Origin: Bolinopsis microptera
Taxonomy: Eukaryota; Ctenophora; Tentaculata; Lobata; Bolinopsidae
Direction of reading: 5' to 3'
NCBI RefSeq assembly: GCF_026151205.1
Contig: NC_087079.1
Location: 5,475,230-5,539,229 of the forward strand
DNA length: 64,000 bases
The notes under the pieces were generated by a model that saw nothing but the letters and a program-made list of their open reading frames with translations, had not been told where the DNA came from and searched no databases. Positions 48,478-59,650 of the stretch are shown piece after piece. The position numbers were made by a program, and so were the translations under genes. Within the stretch, counting starts at the first letter, position 1. The number at the start of each line of letters is the position of its first letter.

Positions 48478-49749
48478 ATGTGTTCATTCATTGCAGTACT
48501 TCTAAATCTAAGTATTTTAACCCTGTTTGCATTACCGCTGCAAGCTAACTTCCAACACTGCATAACGGTACAATTTAGCAGTGACATCAGCTCTTCCAGG
48601 GTGAACATGATGAAACTACAGTTTGAAGGTAAGAGTAATTGTTATAACCCAGCATGCTGTTAAAAAATAAAAATTTCATCAAACTATCAGTTAAAAACAT
48701 TACACATGTACAACTATTGGTAACATGGTATAATTATTGTAATTGTATTTATCTTTTAGGATGCGAGGTCGCTGACAAATGTTCAAATTCCACGACCCCC
48801 CTCAATTTGGACGAAGGTGGTTCTATTGAGATCACTGTTTCTTGTAAAGATTTAAAAACCGGTGAGCCAAAGTAATGAGTAAAAGTTGCAAACTTGGCAT
48901 TTTAAATGTAATATAAGGGTCCTCATCCTAATAAACACTTGCGGGCTTATATAAATTATAATATTAATATATACCACATACTTATGGGGCATATAGTATT
49001 GGAATCATGAAAATAGATAGAAAAATATAGTGTATCCTGTTTTCGAACTGCATTATTAATCTACATTTTATTTGTTGTCTTGAAGTCTATTTTTTTCAGC
49101 AGATACCGAAAGTACGGACGACGCAGCAAAGAAGAACTATGGGGATGTACTTACAAAAGGTATCCCAGCAATAGTTGTTATAACAATAAATTGTTATTGT
49201 ACTAGTAAGTGGGACACTGATTTGGAAGTTTTGTCCTCGTGGTTGTTGTGACCCGAGGCTTCTACCATAGTATGTGTAATTTGTGCAAGTTGGTAATCAT
49301 ATTGTTTATATGTATTCTACATTTTTTAAAGATAATTGTCAGATAAAACCATTTTAAGGTTTTTAAAGCTTTTTTATACATTTTTATATCGTCATACAAC
49401 GATAATTTATAATGATATTAGGCATCTGATAATAAATGGGACGGTTAATTATTTTGTTAACGTCCGCGTCCGAAGAAGTATTTCATGCATTTATATACAA
49501 TTATTTATTAGCGCAATTTCTAAATTTGAAGTTTTAAACCAGACTCTCTTTATATTATGTAAAACAGAGTTTTTTAAATGTTTTTCAGTTAATCAGCAGT
49601 TTCAATTTCTTCCGACCTATAAATATAATCACCGAATTCTGATTCGATGCGACAAAGAAATTGGTGAACCAAAAACCAAAATCAATTTTAAACCACTAGC
49701 GTTAATTGTTGTACTATTTACTACCCTCACCGAACACATATTTTTTTAA
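48478..49749 (+). CDS. Small secreted protein with half-sushi Cys pattern and hydrophobic C-terminus
   Basis: Exons 48478-48628, 48760-48861, 49100-49159 and 49589-49749, all joined in phase 1. Exon 1 gives a signal peptide (MCSFIAVLLNLSILTLFALP). Exon 2 begins GCEVADKC and continues LDEGGSIEITVSCKD, resembling the start of the sushi exon in the gene at 1081, which also enters in phase 1 with Gly-Cys. Exon 4 carries HRILIRCDKEIGEP and ends in a hydrophobic tail (PLALIVVLFTTLTEHIFF) with no charged end, as in a GPI-anchor signal. No known family. An alternative reads through exon 3 to a stop near 49251. It lies next to, and in the same direction as, the envelope-like gene. Confidence 0.5.
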
Positions 49750-52162
49750 AGCCTGAAAAGGCAAACAAATTTTGGTCTTGGTTATCTTCTACAACCAATT
49801 TATAACCAAAATCTAAAAATAAGAAAAATGTGAAATGTCGAAAACTAAAAATTTAGTACCTGTTCAACATGAAGGTCTCCCATCATCGGAAAGTAGGTTT
49901 TAAGGTCGTATCCCGGAATTGAAAACTGGATTTGCTTGGACAGCGCATACAAGGGGGCATCCGACACATCCACTGTTAGCTTTTGGTCGGGATTAAGGAC
50001 GTTTTTGGCCGCTGTTTCCAAATCGATACAGTGCTTTTGCATCACGGCAGTGTTCGGTTGCTCAAAGAGCAAGGGGAAAATCCCGTTTACTGTAATCTGG
50101 TCATGTGGCTTGACTGACCCTTCTTGCCTGGATTGGAAGACAAAACTTGTCAGACCGAGGTTATCTGGTCTGTTCACTGGTGTGTTCACTACCTCAGCAG
50201 CGTACTTGAGCCATGCATGTTCCTCTTCGATGTAATGAGGAATAAGTGATTCATGGGTCAGCATCTGTGGAGTTTGGCTCTCATAAGGTGCGTTGTAGCA
50301 GTAGCTACTGGGTAGTGTTACAGCTTCGGTAAGATCTAGGGTGAAGAAATCTGGTAGCGCTAGAATGGTCTCAGCATTCACCTCTAGGAGTTTAGGCCGA
50401 TTTCTCTTCTCCCCAGGATTTTCTGAAACAGCATATTTTTCATAAATTGTATACATTTTCAAATGACCAACTACGATATTGTTATATTGAAATTGTCACG
50501 AAAGGCTGCCTAATCTTCAGGCCTGATAGTAATACATCATATAAGTATGCATGATGCATACATTAACTTTCAGTATTATAAATCTGCTAGATTGTGAACT
50601 TATAAATTATGTGCAGCTATATCGCACAACGTTCTGTATTTGATCGAGCTATTCAAGATGCTATACCTGTCGTTGGTTGTTGGAATCCACTAATACTGGT
50701 CCCATGGAACGCGTCAGGAGACGTAGTGGTGAGAGCAGCTTTATCGACATTATCCTTTGCAAAGATGAGAAACAAACCAAGGAGGAGATTCATAGGAATA
50801 ACCGCACCATCATCCAGGAACTGTTGTAATGCGGTTGCAACCAGATTGTTGATGAGCTGCCGTATCTGAATAAATAAGTGTGTTAAAAGATCAAAAAATG
50901 AAATACACGTTAGGATTGCTAAAAACGTAACGGGCATACGTTTCATATTATGGATTTTTAAAATTATGTTTTAACCTTACCCGATTGTAATGAATCACTA
51001 ATCCTAAGCTGTATAAAACGTCAAACAGCGTTCTCGATTTCACTATTCCATATAGTCTTATAGAAACATATTGGAGGTGGGGTGATTCTTTGTATGGGCT
51101 CTTCTTTCTGAAGGATGTCTGAAAAATTGAATACGATAGTTTCATTACAGATTTCAGATTCGACTCATTTTAGACCAGCCGATTATCGACTAATTTCACG
51201 AAGAATACCATGTTCTGATATCAAAAGAATCCAGATAATAACATAGATTAAGATTTTCTTACCTTCCTAAAACTTTTTATGGTCCTATAATTGAACTGTG
51301 CTATTTCTGTTAACATTTCGGCTTCTTGAGAAATTGAATCAGGATCACCGTCAATAATTTCACTCATCAAAGCTCTAAGTCGATAGGATGGTTTTCCCGA
51401 GTCAATAATAGAGGAAGTAAAAGTTCCATGAAAGCTGTTCTCATATTTGTCCAGATCATCTCTAATAATTTTAACAACTTTACTTCGTAAAACTTCATAA
51501 TCGTCGCCTTCAAAGTTATCGGTTAGACCCACAGAAAGCCTGTTATCAAATACTAAGTAAAGTTTTGTCCCAACTTTAAGCCTAGTTAATCCAGGAAGAG
51601 CTTCTTCGACCATTCCAGCAAACTTTGTGACGTGATTTGAGATCAGTCCTGAGGAGGTGGCTAAAGGATCAAGTAAAGCAGCACGCACGCTGTCATTGTA
51701 CACGGTCTCCAGTTCAGAAACCAAGTACAGTCCAGGAGATACCTCCTCTTGGGTCAAAATATAGTCTGTGACAGTGTGAAGAGCAGATGTCTTTATAGAT
51801 TCCTCTGTGTTGTCGTGAGCAGAAGAATGCCTCTGGCGTTTTAGAGCTTTAGAGGGAGGTTGCTCGGGGTTGAACAGTTTTTGTTTGATATTCTCTATTC
51901 TGCTGTTATTGTAACGAGTTTTGCACCCTTTATGAAACTTCGCGTTGTTCGAAATAAAAGCATGTGCCAAATTAGCATCTTTGATGACCTCAGTTCCATA
52001 ATGATTCAGTGGCTCATCTTCCAGACACAAATCAAAGCGGTTCGTACTCATCCAGATCATGTTTTTAGCTAGCATTTCAAATGTTGAATCAATCCCGCTC
52101 ATGAGTTTGGTAGTCTCCTGTAAATTTTAATTTTTTAATTTGAACCACCAAAATCAATATAA

Positions 52163-52330
52163 GGGGTCGTTCACATATTACGTAATAATTGTTTGTAACA
52201 TTTTACCCCCCCCCCCCCCCCCCCCCCCCGTAATCAGTTTTACACATAGCTATTGTGTCCAAAGTACACTTGCGTAATCATTTGGAAACCCCCACCCCCT
52301 CAGCTAATTACGTGATATGTGAATGACCCC
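52163..52330. mobile_element. 168 bp MITE of PIF/Harbinger type
   Basis: Inverted ends ggggtcgttcacatattacg and cgtgatatgtgaatgacccc, flanked by TAA on both sides (52160-52162 and 52331-52333). A 3 bp TWA duplication is typical of PIF/Harbinger. A poly-C run of about 24 (52206-52229) lies inside. Confidence 0.85.
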
Positions 52331-54014
52331 TAATGCCAATGGTTATGCAAAGTGCCCAGCGGTGTTGTTTTATATAAATATTTAATATAACTGTCAGTCG
52401 CTATTAAAAATAGCAGATGTGTTACGCTTCATGAAAGTTAAAGTCTATAAGGAATATAATGATACCTTGTCATCTTGACATATGAAACAGCGACTCCAAT
52501 CGACAACAAAAGCGTCTGTCTGACTAGACTGACTCGAACCAAAAGATTCGGATTTCCAAAGCTTAAGAGATCTACTCGATTCAACATTCGTAATTGAGGA
52601 TGTTGGTCCCTCACTAATTTCGTGCTCAAAAGGCTTTTCTGCTTTCATCCACAAACTTTTTTCCAATTGAGACAAAGATGTAGTGATCTGGTCAAAATAT
52701 AATGTTGGAATCCAAATTTCACGTCAGAAATACAAGTGTTAATCTAGGGTTACATAAATGTATTGAACTTAATGTAGCGAAGAGTTTTCATCAATTTATT
52801 GGGATGTAGTAGGAAATTATATTTCATTATACTCAATACATTAGGAAACTAGGTAATTTGTCGGTAGACAGTTAGGCGACACTTACGGCAAGGTTGAGCC
52901 ACAGTTAAAGCACTTAAAAGTTAAATGTGGCTTTAGTGTCCACCGATAGATTATTACCTTACATTATTACATATATTGAAAATACGGCTGTACAATTATA
53001 TATTATAAATCATACCTAAACATGGAATAGAAATCTTTGTTTCATGACAATCCCGAAGATGATAGTTTAAATGAGGTCAAGCACCAAGATATGTGGATGG
53101 AGACATCCGGAAGGGTTCCACAACTCAGTTTGATGAGATAAATACAAATCTGAAAGTAATCGTAGCTAACTGCAACCCAGAGGTTTCAACACGACCACAA
53201 CGTTTTGCCTGTTCCAAGGTTTTATGGTCACCGTGGTAATGAGCTGAGCATTGAGAAACATTTTTTTATGTTTAAATGAATATCATTTTCAGGGATTTGT
53301 TAGAAACACGAATCACTTTATGTACATTAATACATGTTCATTATTCAAAACAATTGCAAAGTTTATGTAACGATTGAATGAACATGAAAAAGGTCAGAAT
53401 CACAATGAATTTACTGTAAGCTCTTAAGAGCAAATGTGCTCTACCATCCAACAAATGCAGTATTAGTACTATACCTGTTGATATTTCTGCTTTATAGTAC
53501 CAAGGCATTCTAGACAGATGCATACAGTCTGTTTTGGGAGGTTAAGCTGGGGTCTAATTGACCTCAGCATTTCCAAATAAGTTTTAGCTGATGTGCACAA
53601 TCTCTCATCTTCCGTGTGAAAATAAACAATATCTTCGCAAACATTCGTTATTGGTAACTTGTCACAGATGCAACATTCTGAAAAAAAAGATACTGTTACG
53701 ATTTTGGTTATTGAAACAAAATGAAAAGATGGGGGCACTTCTTTTGTATTGTCGGGACTGTTACAAATATGTCAATTTGGCAAGAGTTGCCATGTTTGAA
53801 CAACAATCTGAACATTCGAGAGTAAAGTCTTTAAGTATCTCATTTTAAAGTTCATGTAGTGTTTATGAAAGATAATATACGAAGATACACCTGTGAAAAA
53901 TAAACTTAGGTAACAAAGAACTACTATACTATGTGCTGACTTTGCTTTCCTAAATATCAACCTGATAAATCATTAATACAGACTTTTATTTTTAATTTAA
54001 TTACGATGCTTATC

Positions 54015-54300
54015 TCTACTATAATTCAAAGAATTATTTCTGCTGTATGTATGTACGACCGCGCACTTGGAAATTAGGCGCGAAATAGGAAGTTACATAG
54101 TAACCGTGGTAACGAGGGTTATTACACACACGAGCACGTGCATTGATTGTTTTAACGTCATTCTGATCGGTTTTGTTGATATTACGCTGTGTTTAGTACA
54201 AGCAACATAATTGGCTGTATCTTCAGTTGTGTACTTGTGTAGGATATTTTTGACACGATTTAAACTTACTAACAAAAATACTATTAGTTTCCTACCTTAT
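54015..54300. repeat. Inverted copy of the dispersed repeat at 45655-46135
   Basis: Reads as the reverse complement of that repeat: ataattcaaagaattatttctg, then gttacatagtaaccgtggtaacg, then ttggctgtatcttcagttgtg, then aatactattag. It lies in an intron of the large minus-strand gene. Confidence 0.65.
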
Positions 54301-55668
54301 CTATAATACAGACTAAAGCCATTAAAATAACAGTCTGAACATTTACTCACTTGTTTTCTCCAATAGAGTATTAAAGTAGACGGAGAAGATATTCGTAACT
54401 TCAGATGCACGTTGATTCACTAGATCTGAAATGGTAATATTTCTATATTCTTAGTGGTCTATAATATAAGTCTTTGTCCTGAGCTGCTGTGGGCAAGTTT
54501 ATTTGATATGATATCATGAAGAAGTCATCTTACACAGCAAAGACCAACAATAATGCGGTTTGCATAATCTAAAGTTGTTACCTTTATGTCCAGATGACTC
54601 CATGTCTCGATCCAATATTTTCCTCTCTTCTCTTGTCAAATTTCTCATCATCCATGGTACCAACTTTTTCCCCTTTCTCTTGGCATGTGCGACTTTGACA
54701 ATCATGCCCTGTATGTCACCAAAACCTGCATAAATAATAAGGACATTATGTTTGACAAAAATTCGACAAATCAATATTGATTTAAATTCACTATCACTGA
54801 TTTAAATTCACTATCACTGATTTTATTAAGTTCATTATTTGGAGTTGACTGCGAGAGTTAGAACATTAACATTAGATATTTTGAAATAAAGTGTGCTTAT
54901 TCTACCCATTACATAATAATTACACAAGATAACATTATAACATAATTAAATGATCATCTGTATTCTATATCTGATAATTATCAAAATTGAACTGTTATTA
55001 AAAGTTTGATTTCATTACCAAATTCTTAATTATTCTAATTCTTATAAATTCCTAAATATTCTAATTAAATAATACTCCTAAATATTCTAATATTCTAATT
55101 CTTACGTTCGACTCCTGAAAAAAAAACTTGATAAAATTAAAATCAGTTCAACATACAACTAACTGTCCCTTTAAATTCTTTTGTATTGTAGAGATTCTGT
55201 GATTTACACTTTACTTTGAATTTGTAAGAATATTATGAAAACCTGCAAATTTCACAAGTTGTACAATGTGATGTCTGCAACTTGCCATCTTCTCATCGTT
55301 ATTCATTTCTGTCCAAGCTGATGATTAGTTCATATTATACCACAGTACATTACAGTAGTCTAGTTGACATTGGAAAAGTGAATCTCTAGTAAACTCGTTA
55401 CTCGCAAACTAAAGTATGATTTTCTTGATATAATATAAGGTCAAATAATTCATTTTATTGACTTATAGTTATAGAAACAGAAAAATGAATAATTACCCTC
55501 GGACGTCGTTGTGTTCTGAAGTTGCTGTCGATTCAAACTATCGTTTATTTCAAGAGCAACACTCGAATCAAATAGAGACAGAATTTCATCGTAACTTTTT
55601 GCTTTTACTATACTTTTAAGCTCCTTTGCATATATTTCTAGGACCTTTTTGGCAAGATCCGAATTCAT

Positions 55669-58380
55669 CTCGGTTACTCTGGAGGATTATAACATCATAT
55701 TATCGTATCAATATAGTCCAAATCCTGGCTAGATAACATGAAGACTTTGTTTTAACTTGCATGAAAAGCATTAATATTAATATATTATGTCACACCACAC
55801 AGAGAAAAGACAATTTTAGAAAAGACATAATATTATACAGCAAAAAATAACCCAAAAATCAAAAAATCGAACTGGAAATAGAAAGCTTCCAGTATAAGCA
55901 ACCATATAAAATAAATAGGAAATCTCAACAAGAATAGACACCAAACAATATAATAAACAACTATCTCAATGCCACATATAACTGAAGGAGCAGTAATCCC
56001 ATTGCAAAAATAATAGTCAGGACACTATCAACTAAAAGATGATGAAGCACACCACATCACAAGCAAAATATTATTATTGTGGGCACATAAGAACCGATGT
56101 AACAAGAATTCCTGAAATCTAGAAGACATGGCCTTATTTGATGTGTAATCAGTAACGCCCTACACCTATATTAGGTTTTTCAGGCAAAAGCTTTACTGTA
56201 ATCGAGGGCATTGCATGCAACAAGTACCTAGCTTCAAAACTTTCACTTATCTAAAAATGGCTTGGCTGTAAAAACATAGAGGCATTTAAACGTCTTACCT
56301 AAATATCTACAATACTCAAAGACAAAGGATTACGATTCTACTTGGATCTCATCAACCAGGTGTTAGAAAAACCAATACAGCAGCAGAGATCACGACAGAC
56401 ATATTTGTACTGTAACACTAAGACTCTATTTCAAGCAGTTTGTTGGATTTCACGAGAACATCACAGATATTAAGAGTTATCATTAATTTTGACAAATAAT
56501 TTTGATAGATAGAGAAAAGTAGATTAAAAGGATAGATAGTAAATACTTAGGGTAATCATTAAAATGATCTCAAATAGAACCGAATTTAGAGGATAAAGCA
56601 TATGCTAAAAACGATAGAAAATAGTACGAATGGGTACTCCACCCAATGAGAATACGTGAAAACATAGTTAGTAATCAAATTACACATTAAAAAGATAACC
56701 AAATAGGGTGAAAAGGAGCTTCGAAATGCGACGATAACACTAAAAAACAACCTAAATATTATTGTGAAAATATGACATTATTTGGTTTAGCGCTCGATTT
56801 TCATACCACGGTGTAAATATTCGAAAATATGCGCGGCGCACCTAAAATTTTGGTTCCATTAAACATGAATTTTTTGGTCAAAATTATATTAAATATACTT
56901 TAATTAATTGTTATTACAAGATATAAGTTTAAAAATTTTCAAAATATAGCATATAAGTACCAAAAATAAATTGCGCGCAGAAAAGTCAAAATTTTTACCA
57001 CTTTTTTGGATTTTTACCTCAGAACAAATAGAGGGATTTGTTTTATTTTTACACAATCTTGTGCGGCTGTCTTTTAGCTATCTTCATGCAAGTTTTGCCG
57101 ACATACCAACAAAATTAACTTGCTCAAAATATCAAAAAACATGGTTTTTTGGCCTATTTTTGGCCCAAAAATCGGTTTTTTGCAATTTTACCCCAGAACA
57201 ATCAGTCCAATCATTTTAAAACCACTTTCAATCGATTCTACGGTCAAAAATACGTCTAGTAAGGTGTATCTGGGGTCCCTAGCGTATCGAGCAGACAATG
57301 CCCGTAAGAGCCTCTACTAGAACCAGAGAGTGTGGTAATTGGGTTAGGAAAGTAAACATACATGCGACAAAGATCAGGGTTACCATTAGGAAGAAATTTC
57401 AGCAAAATTTATAGAAAAGAGTGCACACATACATGCGAGAAAAATCGGGTTACCAATAAGAAAAAATCACAACAGAAAAGTTTACAACCCTCAGATCAGC
57501 GTAGTAAAAGTGTACTAGAAAATTAGTCTGTAAAACCGTTTTACGCATGTTATTGATTTTCGGTTTAGTGCGTTCTATTGCTAAGCCTTCTCTTATAAAG
57601 GTATCTAGGGTATCCTTACATTGTTCTGATATGCTAAATTCGAAATTTTGTTTGAAAAATTTGGTCCATCAAATATTATAATTGTTGCTCTATCCAGTTG
57701 TATCACGTCGTGACCCCCACGGTCGTTTCACTATATGGTGGTGAACTTTATGGTGGTGGAGACTATGGTGATGAACTCTACCCCTGTAGAGTTTCTACGA
57801 TACAGGTTGATACATGTTTCGTATCCAAATATCAGAGATATTATGGATACACCATGAAGGAACACCTCTGCGCGGCGTAAGTAAATTTACAAGTTCGCGC
57901 GAAAAATTGTCTTATTTTCCTGGCGCTTTGTTCTCGCGCCGGGAGTGAATCACTAATTAGCTAACTACTTAACTAGCATAAACTACAATCTAGATCTACA
58001 ATACGAAGTAAGAGTTACCACGTTACTCTTTTATTTCTCCGTTAAGCCTACAATTCTAATAACTAACAATGGAGTATGAGGTCAATTAAATGTCCATAGA
58101 TATGGATTATAGAAATTATATAAACACATAATTGAACAGCATGAGACAAGTGGAAAACAAACAAACGAATAGATTTCAAGCTCGTAAAGGATCGTTGCTG
58201 GATATTGGAGATTTCAAAAGTGTAGTCCGACAGTCAAAGTTCTCTTGTCTAACTTTAGTGCGTATCGAACTTGAGTCCAGATAGAGCACTTTAGTTCGAC
58301 AAAGTCGAACCTCAGGGTTTGTCGAACTACAGTAAGTGACGAACTAGAGTGCGTGTCGAACTTGAGTACGTGTACCGAAT
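55669..58380. other. Gene-free AT-rich stretch with repeat traces
   Basis: No supported gene. 56960-57240 has a repeated pattern (ttttttgg, acctcagaacaa/accccagaacaa) typical of element debris. 57270-57310 matches 34780-34830 in inverse orientation around gtagaggctcttacgggca. Word repeats gtcgaacttgagt occur at 58258-58380. The plus ORF at 57698-57880 (YGGELYGGGDYGDELY) is low complexity. Confidence 0.45.
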
Positions 58381-58608
58381 TTACCATGGTAAAAACATCT
58401 TCACACCGTAAAATGGGCAAAAGCTACAATAACGGTTCCTCCGACATTGTTTACAGCGGGCAATATCCTTTATTTCATTCAATTCTTCTGAAGTGTTCAT
58501 GACCAAATTACGGTCTTTAGGATCGTCCATTAATAATTTAAGGAGGCTTTTGCCGGGACAACCTATACACCCTTTTATTTTGACAGGGCAGCTCAGAAGT
58601 AGATGGTT
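58381..58608 (-). CDS. Possible Cys-rich terminal exon
   Basis: After a ttttag acceptor at 58608, one frame reads to a TAA at 58381. It has clustered cysteines (LSCPVKIKGCIGCPGKS and RCKQCRRNRYCSFCPF), which looks like a zinc-binding coding exon rather than chance. The partner exons were not identified; a link to gag at 58751-59620 is possible but not supported by phase. Function unknown. Confidence 0.3.
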   Translation of the reverse strand, partial: NHLLLSCPVKIKGCIGCPGKSLLKLLMDDPKDRNLVMNTSEELNEIKDIARCKQCRRNRYCSFCPFYGVKMFLPW

Positions 58609-58750
58609 CTAAAACAAAACATAAATAAATCTAATCCCTTTAAAATAAATATGCTACCATCTAGCTTACTCATAGAACACAACTCGGAATGAGCTTTTAG
58701 ACTTCATATTCAAATCAAGCGGTAAGTAAATATTGATAATATAACTAACT

Positions 58751-59620
58751 CTACTGCATTATAATCCACCTTGCGTGGCTGAGAGGTAGTTGGTAGTTAC
58801 CTCTGCCTCTGCCTCTGTAGTCACCGCTGTAGTTACCTCTGTAGTTACCTCTTGAGCTGAAACTGTTTCCTGCCTTATAACCATGGTATGATCCTCTGTT
58901 TCCATACGATTTTGAGTCTTTGTTGTAGAAGGTCTCGTTCTCTGCCTCATCTGAACTAGTGAGCGATGTAGATGCATTTCTTGAGGAACAGTCCCCTGAC
59001 TGATCAGTCTCGCTTGAAGAGTGTCGATTGTACATCACTTCTTGTTTAATCGACATAGCTGATGTTCCCAGTCCCGAAGAACCCATCAGCGTACCTGATA
59101 GTCCTGTTCCAAACGTTCTCTTCAAAGCTCCTTCCACCAAACTGAGCTCGAGCTTCGTCACTGTAGCTCTAATTAAGGTCATACTGTTCTGTTCAAGACC
59201 ACTGTTCTTGAGTAGGAAATAGCCAAGGACACCATCATCAAACATGTCTGTCTTGTCGCTCATCTGTTCTGCTATTTTCTTCTTGTAGTGAAACTCCCTG
59301 CAGTAGTCTTCCATAGATAGATCAGCTGGTCTTTTATACTCCAAAAAAGCATCCAAAGCGTTAAACACTTGCTGGGTATTGTCTGGTAGGAACAGTTTGT
59401 CCATTTCTGCTATCAGTTTCTTTACTCCATCTTCTCCTTTCAAATCGTCGATTTTGAGTTGGATAGCAGCCTGCTCTGGTCTACCGCTCATACACGTTAT
59501 AAGGGTAGCTGCTCTCTTGTTCTTAGTTGTGCTCGTTGGGACTTCCCATACAGTAACCCTTCTCTTCCAATCCCCATAACACGTTGTATCTGTTAACCTA
59601 GGGACTTTGTCTTCCCCCAT
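58751..59620 (-). CDS. LTR-retroelement gag-like protein
   Basis: 289 residues starting 21 bp after the primer-binding site. The body has the gag pattern W-KR-V-W, KRAATLITCMSGRPE, KKLIAEMDKLFL, a DLSMEDYCREFHYKKK helix and an ALKRTFG end. I associate this with copia-like gag proteins of invertebrates and fish. The C-terminus is Gly/Arg/Tyr-rich (NYRGNYSGDYRGRGRG) instead of the usual CCHC knuckle, and it stops without pol. Integrase, RT and RNase H frames are not seen to the left, so the element is truncated or pol was lost. The role in the intact element would be RNA packaging into a cytoplasmic capsid. Confidence 0.7.
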   Translation of the reverse strand: MGEDKVPRLTDTTCYGDWKRRVTVWEVPTSTTKNKRAATLITCMSGRPEQAAIQLKIDDLKGEDGVKKLIAEMDKLFLPDNTQQVFNALDAFLEYKRPADLSMEDYCREFHYKKKIAEQMSDKTDMFDDGVLGYFLLKNSGLEQNSMTLIRATVTKLELSLVEGALKRTFGTGLSGTLMGSSGLGTSAMSIKQEVMYNRHSSSETDQSGDCSSRNASTSLTSSDEAENETFYNKDSKSYGNRGSYHGYKAGNSFSSRGNYRGNYSGDYRGRGRGNYQLPLSHARWIIMQ

Positions 59621-59640
59621 GATTGATCTAATCGTTCCTT

Positions 59641-59650
59641 TCTGCTACCA
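59641..59650 (-). promoter_or_regulatory. Primer-binding site for initiator tRNA-Met
   Basis: On the minus strand the sequence is TGGTAGCAGA, complementary to the 3' end of initiator tRNA-Met (...TCTGCTACCA). It is preceded by ...TTTAACAG, consistent with an LTR ending in CA one base upstream, and followed by the gag ATG at 59620. Confidence 0.75.

Larger units (their letters stand above)
36015..55668 (-). pseudogene. Large multi-exon protein of the invertebrate DQAHEQNN / HAFSGCD family (one frameshift)
   Basis: Sixteen exons: 55668-55497, 54725-54582, 54425-54351, 53677-53475, 52687-52466, 52117-51263, 51118-50981, 50865-50667, 50422-49860, 40620-40480, 40270-40107, 39901-39260, 38185-38018, 37839-37638, 37487-37332 and 37072-36015. 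Phases agree up to the last exon, about 1,700 residues. Marks in order: KCCICDK and CICLEC (zinc-like), SRCFICQDD, DNVDKAALTTTSPDAFHG, PMMGDLHVEQ, HYARWVPVSLYDL, MAIDQAHEQNN, HIEADTRVV, TGDSDVLIIL, PLLHAFSGCDYT, and a C-terminal Cys-rich segment (KCGCRRQDNVC). I know this pattern from many uncharacterised invertebrate proteins, often multicopy. The conserved acidic residues may belong to an RNase H-like or PIN-like nuclease; that is inference. The last exon shifts frame near 37010, so this copy is probably broken, unless the base is an assembly error. Two plus-strand genes lie in the intron between exons 9 and 10. Confidence 0.72.

Noticed and set aside
49336-49588. First half of the 137-residue plus ORF
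   Set aside because: AT-rich, chance-like; only the part after the tttttcag acceptor at 49588 fits the small secreted gene in phase.
57698-57880. Plus ORF with YGGELYGGGDYGDELY
   Set aside because: Low-complexity short repeat, no splice or domain support.
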